DNA of 30,940 nucleotides, from contig DAONLM010000012.1 of assembly GCA_035406685.1 (NCBI GenBank), positions 1 to 30,940 on the forward strand. Direction: 5' to 3'. The translations under genes and the position numbers were made by a program. The notes under the pieces were generated by a model that did no database searches, was not told the origin of the DNA, and was given only the letters and a program-made list of their open reading frames with translations. Positions 22,177-30,850 of this stretch are shown one piece after another; the first letter of the stretch is position 1, and each line of letters starts with the position of its first letter. Origin of the DNA: DAONLM01 sp035406685. Its GTDB lineage: Bacteria > Spirochaetota > GWE2-31-10 > MWDO01.

Positions 22177-23853
22177 ATGGAAATTAAAGAGGTTAATCTA
22201 AAAATAGTTTATTTAATTCTTATTATATTTCTTATTAATTTCAATCTCTTTTCAATACTGGAAGTAAATGATTATTATGATATAAATCTTATTGAAAAGA
22301 GTGGTATATTCAGGTATGAGACATTTCAAAGATACAACTCTTCCACAACAATAGGCTTACTATCAACAGACTATTTCCATGAATTTGCTGGAAGAATGGT
22401 TTTAACAATAATGCCTCCAGAGTTGTATGGTTTTATGATAAAGTCAGAGGCGATATTTAGTCGATCTACAAAAAGAGAATATGGTGGAGAATTTGAAAAG
22501 ACAAATGGCCTTATTTTATATTATGGGGAGGCATATCTTGGTTTTAGAAATAAATATTTTACAGCAAAACTTGGATTTCAAAATTTAGTATCTTCTGATG
22601 CTATTTATAATCATTTATTGTTGGATGACTATTCTGGTCCTTTTTTTGCTTTAAAATTAAGTTTTATAATAACAAGATTTGTAGATGTTGATCTTATATA
22701 TAATTTTATAAGACCTCATCAGGGTGAATGGTCGAGTAATCTTACAACCATTTATGAAAAAAGTTCTCTGTATGGTAAATCTCTATTTATTAGAAAGGTA
22801 AACATAAGGCCTCTTCCATGGATTAGGCTCGGTTTTTCTGACTCTGTATATTTTCTTGGTGAAAATATGAATATTTGGTTTTTAAATCCTTTTTCTGTTT
22901 ATTTTGTTACTCTTGCTCTCGAGAAGTTTTTTGTTGAAAAATATGGTTCTGCTTTAAATACTGGCTCTTCTGATTTAAAAGTTGGATTTGATTTTAATAT
23001 TGGTTTTAAGGGATGGCGTGTTTATGGTGAATTAATGGTTGATGACTCTGAAGCATTCTTCTTAATGTTTAGATATCCAATATTCCCTAATAGAGTTGGC
23101 TTTGTAATTGGTGGTGAGTTAAGAGGATATCTATTCTCCAATTATATAAAACTCCCTAAATATTTTAATTTTATATTTGGAAATATGTATATTAATATGG
23201 AATATGGGGTTGTTAGTAAATATACATATTCAAGAGATGACAATAATAATTATGAGTATGTTAGACAGGAGTATCAGAATAAATATTATACCACGGCCCC
23301 AGTTTCGCAGGAAGAGTTGAATCGTATTCAGAGAGTGGGTAATTTCATAGGATTTATGTATGGCAGTAATTCAGATTGTTTTGATATAGCAATTGGATGG
23401 AGAAATGATCTTGTGGATGTTAGAGGATATGCAGCTGAATATCAGGGGGATATCTACTTTGACTCTTTTAAAAATAAAAAGATAGTTGATAGATTATTTA
23501 AATTTCAGATTCATTATAGACATTATAGACTCGGTGATGAGAGAAATATTTTAACCCCATTTTATATGAATGAGCATTACTATTTTGATCTGGATCAGGA
23601 TTTAGACTCTGATGGTGATGGCAATAAGACAAATGATCATTCTAATAGAGAGACTGAATTTTTAAGAATTATTCTTGAAGAGGGAAATCAACTTGACTTT
23701 CATATTTATTCTGATATAATAAGGATAAGTAGATTTATAATTGGCATTGAATCAAAGTTTAATTTTATATGGACGACATTTCATCCTTATACATGGAAAG
23801 AAGAGACTAACTTCACTTTTAGATGGGAGATTGGTCTTTCTATTATATGGTAG
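22177..23853 (+). CDS. Wzi-like outer-membrane beta-barrel protein
   Basis: A signal sequence (MEIKEVNLKIVYLILIIFLI to about residue 26) is followed by a 530-residue strand-rich region. Segments such as GEAYLGFRNKYFTAKLGFQN, WIRLGFSDSVYFLGENMNIW and FLNPFSVYF resemble capsule-assembly Wzi and related barrels, in which a strand-rich wall and a conserved LNP motif recur. The last segment FTFRWEIGLSIIW ends in an aromatic residue, as outer-membrane barrels do. Residues 471-488 are an Asp-rich DLDQDLDSDGDGNKTNDH, a likely calcium-binding loop. The polysaccharide genes at the start of the window would suit a surface-glycan role, but the family call is by pattern. The ribosome-binding site is weak. 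Confidence 0.6.
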   Translation: MEIKEVNLKIVYLILIIFLINFNLFSILEVNDYYDINLIEKSGIFRYETFQRYNSSTTIGLLSTDYFHEFAGRMVLTIMPPELYGFMIKSEAIFSRSTKREYGGEFEKTNGLILYYGEAYLGFRNKYFTAKLGFQNLVSSDAIYNHLLLDDYSGPFFALKLSFIITRFVDVDLIYNFIRPHQGEWSSNLTTIYEKSSLYGKSLFIRKVNIRPLPWIRLGFSDSVYFLGENMNIWFLNPFSVYFVTLALEKFFVEKYGSALNTGSSDLKVGFDFNIGFKGWRVYGELMVDDSEAFFLMFRYPIFPNRVGFVIGGELRGYLFSNYIKLPKYFNFIFGNMYINMEYGVVSKYTYSRDDNNNYEYVRQEYQNKYYTTAPVSQEELNRIQRVGNFIGFMYGSNSDCFDIAIGWRNDLVDVRGYAAEYQGDIYFDSFKNKKIVDRLFKFQIHYRHYRLGDERNILTPFYMNEHYYFDLDQDLDSDGDGNKTNDHSNRETEFLRIILEEGNQLDFHIYSDIIRISRFIIGIESKFNFIWTTFHPYTWKEETNFTFRWEIGLSIIW

Positions 23854-23868
23854 ATAATATATTTTTGC

Positions 23869-24282
23869 ATGAAAGAGGTAAAGATTAAACAGGTGAAAAT
23901 AAAATTTTTTATATTTATAATAATCTTTTTTATTTTTTTGAATTCCTGTGCATTAAAGTATAACTATGCGATAGTAAAAATTTATAATAATTCTTCTGTA
24001 TCATTAAGATATAAAGGTTTATTAATAGACGAACAGTCTGGTAGTAATCCGGGAGAAATGATAATTAAGGTGATATCCCCGAATAAAGAGAGAATCTATG
24101 CAAATGAGAGTGATAGTATTGATATAACATGGGCAAGTTTTCAGGAAAATGTTTTTTTAAATATTACCTGGGGTACATCAAATGTTTACGCAACCTCAAC
24201 CGGTTTTTTTACTCTTAAGGATGGGGATATAATAAAGTTAAGTCTTGATAGTACTTCTGACTTTCATTTTCCTAATAATTAA
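23869..24282 (+). CDS. Small lipoprotein of unknown function
   Basis: The 137-residue product has a basic N-terminus, a long hydrophobic stretch (FFIFIIIFFIFLNSC) and lipobox LNSC. The mature part has strands such as YAIVKIYNNSSVSLRYKG and VFLNITWGTSNVYATST, probably an immunoglobulin-like sandwich; no family was recognised. An in-frame GTG at 23893, with AGAGGT 13 bases upstream, is an alternative start that would give a more usual signal length. It lies between the barrel gene and trkA in one plus-strand unit. Confidence 0.7.
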   Translation: MKEVKIKQVKIKFFIFIIIFFIFLNSCALKYNYAIVKIYNNSSVSLRYKGLLIDEQSGSNPGEMIIKVISPNKERIYANESDSIDITWASFQENVFLNITWGTSNVYATSTGFFTLKDGDIIKLSLDSTSDFHFPNN

Positions 24283-24294
24283 AAAGAGGTATAT

Positions 24295-25677
24295 ATGAAA
24301 ATAGTAATTGCAGGTGGTGGTAATGTAGGTGTTACTATTGCTCGTAAATTAATTTCTGAAAATCATGATTTAATTTTAATTGATGATAATGACAGTGCTG
24401 TTAATTTTTTAAGAAGAGAGCTGGACGCTATTGTTATTGATGGGGATGCTCTTGATATTAAGATTTTAAAAAAGGCTGAAGTCCAGAGTGCGGATATGTT
24501 TATTGCTGTTACAAATAATGATAATACAAATATACTATCTTGCATAATGGTAAAAAAACTCAACCCAAATATAGTGAATATTGCAAAGATTCAGAATTCT
24601 TATAAATATTTTTATAATAAGCAAATTGAATATAAGGATTTCTCAATAGATAATATGATTGATCCAAAGGAACTCTCAATCCAGAAGATTCTTACTTTAA
24701 TAGAGCAACCAGAGGCAATTGATATTGTTGATTATGCTGATAATAGGGTAAGATTAGTAGGGGTTAAGATAGACGAGGATTTCAAATATCTAAATTTGAG
24801 ATTAAGAGATCTTGCTGGAAGAGATGAAATATTTAATAATATTAGAATTGTTGCTATTTATAGAAATGACAAGATTATAATACCTAGTGGTGAGGATCTA
24901 ATTCTTTTTAATGATAAGTTATATTTTATAGGAAAAATAGAGCATATTGAGAGATTAATAAAATCTTATTTTACTACAAAGATAAAATTTAAAAATATAA
25001 TAATACTTGGTGCAAATCAACTTGCAGAAGAACTTACAGAAGAATTGGTAAAAAGAAAAAAGAATATTACTATTATAGAAGAGGATCTAAAAAAATGTAA
25101 ACAGATGTCAGAGGAGTTTGGTGGGATTTCTGGTGTTTCTATTATTAATGGTTATGGAACAGATCCATCAATTTTGAATGAAGTTAATATTGAAAAAAGC
25201 TGTTTTATTTCTGTTTCTAATGATGATGAATACAATGTTATTTCTGCTGCTTCTGCTAAGAATTATAATGCAAGTAAGACTATATGTTTGATTCATAATA
25301 TGTCTTTGTTAAAAATAATAAATAATATGACAAGTATAGATGCTGTATTTTCACCAAATATTTTAGCAGTTGGTAAGATTCTTTCTTATTGTAGAACAAA
25401 AAATATTACTTCTGTTTCTACTTTTTCTGAAATAAATGCTGAGACAATTGATCTTACAATTTCTGAGAATATAAACATACTTAATATCCCTCTTAAAAAT
25501 GTAAAATTCCCAAAGGGTATTATGATAGGTGTTATTATAAGAGGGGATGATATCATTGTCCCTACTGGTGAGGATATTCTTATGTTAAATGATAAATTAA
25601 TCCTTTTTGTTTTACCGAGTGCAATTTCAGAAGTAGAAAGACTCTTTTCCAGGAAATTTTTCTGGAGATTTAAATGA
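24295..25677 (+). CDS. trkA: Trk potassium uptake regulatory subunit TrkA
   Basis: The protein has two repeated NAD-binding/RCK halves. The first starts MKIVIAGGGNVGVTIARKLI, with the dinucleotide-binding glycines at residues 7-12, and has VIDGDALDIKILKKAEVQSA and the Asn-rich VTNNDNTNILSC. The second starts IIILGANQLAEELTEEL near residue 237, with a weaker glycine motif, and has VSNDDEYNVISA. Each half ends in a TrkA-C domain (IIPSGEDLILFNDKLYFIG; IIVPTGEDILMLNDKLILFV). TrkA sits on the inner face of the TrkH channel and gates potassium uptake by nucleotide binding. A length of 460 residues is standard. The stop codon overlaps the trkH start (ATGA). Confidence 0.96.
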   Translation: MKIVIAGGGNVGVTIARKLISENHDLILIDDNDSAVNFLRRELDAIVIDGDALDIKILKKAEVQSADMFIAVTNNDNTNILSCIMVKKLNPNIVNIAKIQNSYKYFYNKQIEYKDFSIDNMIDPKELSIQKILTLIEQPEAIDIVDYADNRVRLVGVKIDEDFKYLNLRLRDLAGRDEIFNNIRIVAIYRNDKIIIPSGEDLILFNDKLYFIGKIEHIERLIKSYFTTKIKFKNIIILGANQLAEELTEELVKRKKNITIIEEDLKKCKQMSEEFGGISGVSIINGYGTDPSILNEVNIEKSCFISVSNDDEYNVISAASAKNYNASKTICLIHNMSLLKIINNMTSIDAVFSPNILAVGKILSYCRTKNITSVSTFSEINAETIDLTISENINILNIPLKNVKFPKGIMIGVIIRGDDIIVPTGEDILMLNDKLILFVLPSAISEVERLFSRKFFWRFK

Positions 25678-27167
25678 ACTGGAAGACAATTTTTAGAATT
25701 CAGGGTTTTTTATTAATAGTTATATCAGTTGCTATGTTAGCACCTCTATTTTTTGCAATATATTATAGAGGTAGTGATATTTTTTCTATTCTTATATCAA
25801 TATTAATTACTTTATCGGTGGGGCTTTTTCTTTCTATTTTTTTAAAGTCTGAAAATAAAAATATAAAGACTGGTGAAAGTTTTTTAGTAGTAAGTCTTGG
25901 ATGGATATTTGCTGGAATTTTTGGTGCCTTGCCATTTATTATTCATGGGACATTTGGCTCTGTTGTAGATTGTATATTTGAATCAATCTCTGGCTTTACT
26001 ACAACAGGGGCAAGTATATTAAGAGATATTGAGATTCAACCCAAAGGATTACTTTTCTGGAGAAGTATGACTCACTGGCTTGGTGGAATGGGGATTATTC
26101 TTTTAACGATTGCCCTTTTACCTATTTTAGGATTATCGTCAGGCCAGTTATATAATGCAGAGGTTCCTGGTCCTACAAAAGATAGAATAAGCCCAAAGAT
26201 TGCAGACACAGCCAAGATATTATGGGGAATATATTTAGGAATGACAGTAATTGAGACAATTCTACTTATGTTTGGTGGAATGTCTCTTTACGAGGCCTTG
26301 TGCCATACATTTGGGACTCTTGCTACTGGAGGATTTTCTACTTTAAATAAATCTATTGCCGGATTTAATAGTCTTTATATAGAAATTGTTATAATTATTT
26401 TTATGTATCTTGCTGGAATTAATTTTTCTTTATATTTTTATATATTAAAAGGCAATTTTAAAGATTTTATAAAGAATAGGGAATGGATTTTTTATACCTT
26501 TGTTTTAATTATCGCCACTATTTTAATTACGTTAAATTTATTCTTTTCAAATTATAGTGATGACTATTTAAATAAATTCAGTGAGTTAAGAAGTTATAAA
26601 AATAGTATATGGAGTGCATTAAGAGCAGCAATTTTTCAGGTTGTATCAATAACAACTACTACTGGATTTGTTACAAAAAATTTTGATGTCTGGCCAGATT
26701 TTTCAAGATTGTTATTGGTAATTCTTATGTTTTTTGGTGGATGTTCTGGTTCAACCGGTGGTGGGATGAAGCAGATCAGAATAATGATAGTGATTAGAAA
26801 TATAATTAATGAAATAAAAAAATTAAAAAACCCAAAGACATTTGTCTCTTTAAAAATAGGACCTGATATTATTCCAGATTTTGTAATTAGAAATGTTATG
26901 GCATTCTTTGCTCTATTTGTGTTAACATTTGGCTTTGTTACCATGTTTTTATTATTTATGGGATATGATATGATAACCTCTTTTAGCGCCTCTATCGCAA
27001 CCTTAGGTAATATTGGTCCAGGACTTGCAAGAGTTGGTGCTATTGAAAATTATGCCTTTTTTGATCCAGTTAGTAAGATAGTACTTTCTATATCAATGCT
27101 TATGGGTAGACTTGAATTGTATTCTATTATTATTCTCTTTTATTCTCTTATTAAAAGAAAAATATAA
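25674..27167 (+). CDS. trkH: Trk potassium uptake channel TrkH
   Basis: The polytopic membrane protein has 497 residues and the four pore loops of the Trk/Ktr family: SGFTTTGASIL (about residue 105), FGTLATGGFST (about 212), SITTTTGFVT (about 325) and ATLGNIGPGL (about 443). Each has the selectivity-filter Gly. Other hallmarks are FWRSMTHWLGGMGIILLTIA and GGCSGSTGGGMKQIRI. It imports potassium together with TrkA, whose gene overlaps it by four bases. The first filter context and the length place it nearer TrkH than KtrB. The C-terminal LSISMLMGRLELYSIIIL is typical. Confidence 0.96.
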   Translation: MNWKTIFRIQGFLLIVISVAMLAPLFFAIYYRGSDIFSILISILITLSVGLFLSIFLKSENKNIKTGESFLVVSLGWIFAGIFGALPFIIHGTFGSVVDCIFESISGFTTTGASILRDIEIQPKGLLFWRSMTHWLGGMGIILLTIALLPILGLSSGQLYNAEVPGPTKDRISPKIADTAKILWGIYLGMTVIETILLMFGGMSLYEALCHTFGTLATGGFSTLNKSIAGFNSLYIEIVIIIFMYLAGINFSLYFYILKGNFKDFIKNREWIFYTFVLIIATILITLNLFFSNYSDDYLNKFSELRSYKNSIWSALRAAIFQVVSITTTTGFVTKNFDVWPDFSRLLLVILMFFGGCSGSTGGGMKQIRIMIVIRNIINEIKKLKNPKTFVSLKIGPDIIPDFVIRNVMAFFALFVLTFGFVTMFLLFMGYDMITSFSASIATLGNIGPGLARVGAIENYAFFDPVSKIVLSISMLMGRLELYSIIILFYSLIKRKI

Positions 27168-27280
27168 GATTGTAGAAATTGTATTATTTACATATTTTTT
27201 ACTTTAAAAACATATTTATTTTACATTTTTTTGTTATATTTATAAACAAGATTGCCTCCTTAAAAATAAAATAATTTTTT

Positions 27281-27323
27281 AAAGAGGGTGCTTTAAAAAT
27301 AGAGAGCATCCTCTTTATTTTTT
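27281..27323 (+). terminator. Strong intrinsic terminator after trkH
   Basis: AAAGAGGGTGCT (27281-27292) pairs with AGCATCCTCTTT (27305-27316), twelve pairs with one G-U, followed by ATTTTTT. The stem abuts the stop codon of the convergent pseudouridine synthase gene and may end both transcripts, although the U tract favours the plus strand. Confidence 0.88.
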
Positions 27324-28161
27324 ATTCAGAGCATATATAAGAAAAATCTTTTTCAAGATGTTTTACAACAATATTTTCTTTTGTGATTGGATGTCTAAAT
27401 TTGTAATAAAAGCATATGAGTTGTAGTTTGTCATCTGGAGAATAATTGCCATATAGAGCATCTCCTTTAATAGGAATTAGAAATTTCTTGAAATGCTTTC
27501 TTATTTGATGAGTTCTACCTGTCATAGGATATACTAAAAATATAAATTCATTATTTATCTCTTTATAAAGCCAGATTTTTGTGATTGCTTCATAAGATTT
27601 GCCTTTAAATTCCACAGGATCATTTATCAAAAGTGATTTCTGTTTTAGATCACATTTTGGAGTAATAGCAAGATACAATTTTTTTATCTTTCTCTCTCTG
27701 AATAGATTGTGTAAAAGACTCTCTATTTTTTTCTCTTTTGCAAAGAATATAAGCCCTTCTGTTGGTTTATCCAGTCTATTTATTGGAGAGACATTATACT
27801 TTATATTTTTTTCGTTATAATATTTTTGAACACCATGTAATACATTATCAATGTCTGATAAAGGGGTAGGGCAGGAGTTTACACCCGCCTCTTTATATAC
27901 AATTATAAAATATTCATCTTCGTATTTGATATTGTTTTTATTAAGAGTATATTCAATAATAGGCTTTTCTGGATAGTATATTGTTACAAGGGAATTATTT
28001 AAAATATAGTCGGGATTTTTTTCTCTTTTGTTATTAATCCATACACTTCCATAATTGATTAATTCTAATGCCTTTGACTCCTTGAAATGCATATATTTTA
28101 CAATAGCATTTTTTAGAGTAATATCTTTATCTTTTAAGACATTGATATAATATTTTTTCAT
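27322..28161 (-). CDS. RluA-family pseudouridine synthase
   Basis: The 279-residue enzyme has an N-terminal S4 RNA-binding segment (about residues 14-62, with EYTL-preceding strand VTIYYPEKP). The catalytic domain carries INRLDKPTEGLIFFAKEK with catalytic Asp131. The usual motif is RLDxxTSG; here Glu replaces Ser after the Thr. FRERKIKKLYLAI, YPMTGRTHQIRKHF and GDALYGN complete the family pattern. These enzymes isomerise uridine to pseudouridine in rRNA or tRNA; which site is modified cannot be told from the sequence. It may be co-transcribed with the receiver and PilZ genes upstream, 23 bases away. Confidence 0.9.
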   Translation of the reverse strand: MKKYYINVLKDKDITLKNAIVKYMHFKESKALELINYGSVWINNKREKNPDYILNNSLVTIYYPEKPIIEYTLNKNNIKYEDEYFIIVYKEAGVNSCPTPLSDIDNVLHGVQKYYNEKNIKYNVSPINRLDKPTEGLIFFAKEKKIESLLHNLFRERKIKKLYLAITPKCDLKQKSLLINDPVEFKGKSYEAITKIWLYKEINNEFIFLVYPMTGRTHQIRKHFKKFLIPIKGDALYGNYSPDDKLQLICFYYKFRHPITKENIVVKHLEKDFSYICSE

Positions 28162-28184
28162 TTTTTTAAGATAAGAATAATCTT

Positions 28185-28619
28185 TTAGATTCCCATCTTT
28201 TTTCTTACATTTTCTGGAATTTCTATTTTTAAGAATTCAGATGTTTTTTGTAATAAAATAACTGGATCAAATGGCTTTTTTATATAATCATTGCAACCAG
28301 CTTTAATACATTTTTCTTGATCGCTTAATTCATTATCATGCGCTTCCATTGCCTGAGCAGTTATTGCCCATATTTGAGTATTTTTTATATCCTCTTCACT
28401 TCTTACCTTTTGAGTAAGAAGAAGCCCGGAATTTTCGGTTTCCATTCTGATATCGAGTAATACAAGATCTGGTTTCTCTTTTTTTATAATGTTGTAAGCC
28501 TCATTAGAATTTCCAGCTTCAAAAATTTTTATATCAGCATTAGGACCAAATAACTTTAAAAAGTTTACTAAAACATATCTATTTTCTTCTCTATCATCTG
28601 CTATTAAAATTTTTGCCAT
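28185..28619 (-). CDS. Stand-alone response-regulator receiver protein
   Basis: This protein of 144 residues is a single receiver domain. The acidic pocket is D8-D9, the phosphorylation site Asp56 is in LVLLDIRM, the switch Thr is T87 in AITAQAM and the conserved Lys is K115 in YIKKPFD. There is no DNA-binding output domain, so it acts by protein contact or within a phosphorelay. An insertion AHDNELSDQEKC lies between strand 4 and helix 4, a feature of receiver domains found in hybrid kinases. It follows the PilZ gene by 32 bases. A good AAGGATG site precedes the start. Confidence 0.92.
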   Translation of the reverse strand: MAKILIADDREENRYVLVNFLKLFGPNADIKIFEAGNSNEAYNIIKKEKPDLVLLDIRMETENSGLLLTQKVRSEEDIKNTQIWAITAQAMEAHDNELSDQEKCIKAGCNDYIKKPFDPVILLQKTSEFLKIEIPENVRKKMGI

Positions 28620-28651
28620 TTCTTTTCATCCTTATAAAATTAAATTAAAAT

Positions 28652-28984
28652 TTAGATAATTTTATATTTCTTAGCATGAGTACTTATTATTTTATTTAAA
28701 GCCTCTCTATCAAAATCATCCATATTGACGAATTGAACTCCAATTCTTGGCCCATTTACATTTGCGACAATAGCATCAACAACAAATTGTTCCGTTTCTG
28801 TTCCCATTTTTAGTTTTATCACATCATTTTTTACAAAAAATTGACTTAATCTTAAGCCCGCGCCTTCTAAATTAAGATCATATATTCTACACTTTTGCCA
28901 TTTATTACCATAATAGTAGTAACCATCTATATCCACTGTAAATCTTGCACTCTTTCTTCTGTTATCGGATCTCTTATTTAACAT
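28652..28984 (-). CDS. PilZ-domain protein, probable cyclic-di-GMP receptor
   Basis: The protein has 110 residues and the two ligand-binding motifs of PilZ domains: RxxxR as R10-KSA-R14, and the second motif as D36-L-N-L-E-G41, in which Asn replaces the usual Ser. The end IGVQFVNMDDFDREALNKII is typical of the domain. Cyclic-di-GMP binding is likely but not certain given the substitution. AAAGGAGG before the ATG is a strong site. With the neighbouring receiver protein it may couple phosphorylation and cyclic-di-GMP signals, for example to motility. Confidence 0.88.
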   Translation of the reverse strand: MLNKRSDNRRKSARFTVDIDGYYYYGNKWQKCRIYDLNLEGAGLRLSQFFVKNDVIKLKMGTETEQFVVDAIVANVNGPRIGVQFVNMDDFDREALNKIISTHAKKYKII

Positions 28985-29090
28985 TTTTACCTCCTTTTTA
29001 TGGTAGTTATTATTCTGGCAAAATAGATATAATTAATTTTTATTAAAAATAACATAAAGATAGAAAAAAATCAAATAATTTTTTAAAAAA

Positions 29091-30719
29091 TTAAAAGTGG
29101 CATGCCTTTTTATTTTCTTTAGCTTTTTCAGTCACAATATTTCTGTTATTTAACCAGTTATAAGTAATATCTGCTACTATCTGCCTTGTCCCATTATCAG
29201 ACATTGTATCCCCATCAAGATGAGTAATCCCATCTATCATTATTATAGTAAAATCATTCGAAGATATTAGATTCTTATACTTTAAATAATTTTCAACCCT
29301 TGAAGAGAGTCCTCTTGATAAGCCTATACATAAAAATTTATTGTTTATATTTTTTGTCTGAGTAACATTAAAATATTTTTTCTGCCAGCCTTTTGATGTA
29401 TCATTGTTATGAATTGAACCAAAGTCTAAAAGTATTCTTGTAGGTTGATACCATTCAGCCATATTACAGTATTCATTTAAACCAGCCCAGAGATAATCTC
29501 TATAATTGTTAAACTCTGTGCAATCCCCTTCTTTTCGTGGAATCCAGTCAATATATTTTTTATTTTCTGATAGCCCAGTTATTTTAACAGTATCATACCA
29601 TCCAAATTTTCCAGAATGTTTTGCATCTGCTCTTCCAAAACTTCCAGTGAATAGTTTAAACATTAAATAATTATCATCAAATTCTACTAAAAACTTTGCA
29701 AGATTTGTTATAGGGAGATTTTTATATGGTTCAATTGATAATGAGTCTGGTAAAATAAGTGCTAAAGCCATTTTAATATCACTAAGTATAAATGGGGAGA
29801 TATCCCCACCACCATTTCCATTTGCTGGATAGACTCTATTCTCTTCAAGGGGTTTTTTACCATCTATAAAATTTGCAGGGATAGCGTATACGCCTGTAAG
29901 GTATTGTGACTCTGTTTTTATATAACCATCCAGAACAGTAGGACCATCGTAAAGTATTACCTTATCCACAAGAGTGTAACCAGCAAGAACATTTTCTGTT
30001 TCATCAAAATCCATCCCTAAAAAGTTTGTTACATAAAGTACACCAAGAGAATAACCAGAAAGTATTATCTCGTTTGCTCTTTCTCTTGCAAAATTAACAA
30101 CATTATATATATCTTTTAATTGAGTATTCAATCCCCAGTAAGCTAAAAAACTTATATCTTCCTTTGATGGCCTGTAAAAAGCATCTTTTTTTAATACAAA
30201 TTTATCCTTCTCAACCATATCCAATAATATAGTAGGTTTATTTTCTTTAATTGCTTTTAGAATTTTTCTTCTATCTTCTAATTGGTTTGATCTTCTTTCT
30301 ATAACCCATACCTCTATATTTTCATCTCTTTTTACAATGGCCTTTGCAAGATTTATATTTGTACCGGCTCCTGAGTATATTCCAGTTATTATTATTTGAA
30401 TTTTATCTGCTTTTTTTGTTTTATTATACACTCTTACTATTCCAACCTGATTTAAATTTATATTTCCTTTTGTCTCCATTAAGAATTTTTCAAGAGCCTC
30501 TGTTGGCTTAACATTTGGGGGAGTATGTGGTTCATTGAATCCATCAACATACAATAATTCTATGCCAATATTATTATCATCAATAAGATTTTCTGCCAAA
30601 AGAATTTCTCTTGGATGTATTGAAGGAGATGGTTTTTGTGGAATCAATTCTGTTATTATAACACATCCTTGTAGCAAAATAGAAATAATAGATATACATA
30701 AAATGATTTTTTTATTCAT
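29091..30719 (-). CDS. Large lipoprotein with alpha/beta-hydrolase-like fold
   Basis: The ATG at 30719 is preferred over one 36 bases upstream because AAGAGGT precedes it and it gives a compact signal MNKKIILCISIISILLQGC with lipobox LLQGC (Cys19). Of the 542 residues, a core begins with KIQIIITGIYSGAGTN (an oxyanion-type strand) and VWVIERRSNQLEDR, and has a nucleophile elbow G-Y-S224-L-G in EIILSGYSLGVLYVTNF. Near the C-terminus IDGITHLDGDTM offers a His after a strand, as in the catalytic triad. It is thus probably a surface or periplasmic esterase, lipase or peptidase; the substrate is unknown. Confidence 0.75.
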   Translation of the reverse strand: MNKKIILCISIISILLQGCVIITELIPQKPSPSIHPREILLAENLIDDNNIGIELLYVDGFNEPHTPPNVKPTEALEKFLMETKGNINLNQVGIVRVYNKTKKADKIQIIITGIYSGAGTNINLAKAIVKRDENIEVWVIERRSNQLEDRRKILKAIKENKPTILLDMVEKDKFVLKKDAFYRPSKEDISFLAYWGLNTQLKDIYNVVNFARERANEIILSGYSLGVLYVTNFLGMDFDETENVLAGYTLVDKVILYDGPTVLDGYIKTESQYLTGVYAIPANFIDGKKPLEENRVYPANGNGGGDISPFILSDIKMALALILPDSLSIEPYKNLPITNLAKFLVEFDDNYLMFKLFTGSFGRADAKHSGKFGWYDTVKITGLSENKKYIDWIPRKEGDCTEFNNYRDYLWAGLNEYCNMAEWYQPTRILLDFGSIHNNDTSKGWQKKYFNVTQTKNINNKFLCIGLSRGLSSRVENYLKYKNLISSNDFTIIMIDGITHLDGDTMSDNGTRQIVADITYNWLNNRNIVTEKAKENKKACHF

Positions 30720-30850
30720 AATATACCTCTTAATATTTTTCTTTATAAATAGCATAATTAAAAAAATTAATCCAGATATTATTTGATTAAAAAGTTAAAT
30801 TATTCTTATAAATAAGTTTTTATTGTTAGGTAAATATTTAAATCAATATT

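Noticed and set aside
26636..26944. Minus-strand frame opposite trkH
   Set aside because: It is antisense to conserved pore-loop sequence and has no independent coding signs.
7189..29820. GATATCCC-like strings at about 7190, 24073 and 29813
   Set aside because: They lie within coding sequence and lack the full GGGATATCCC palindrome.
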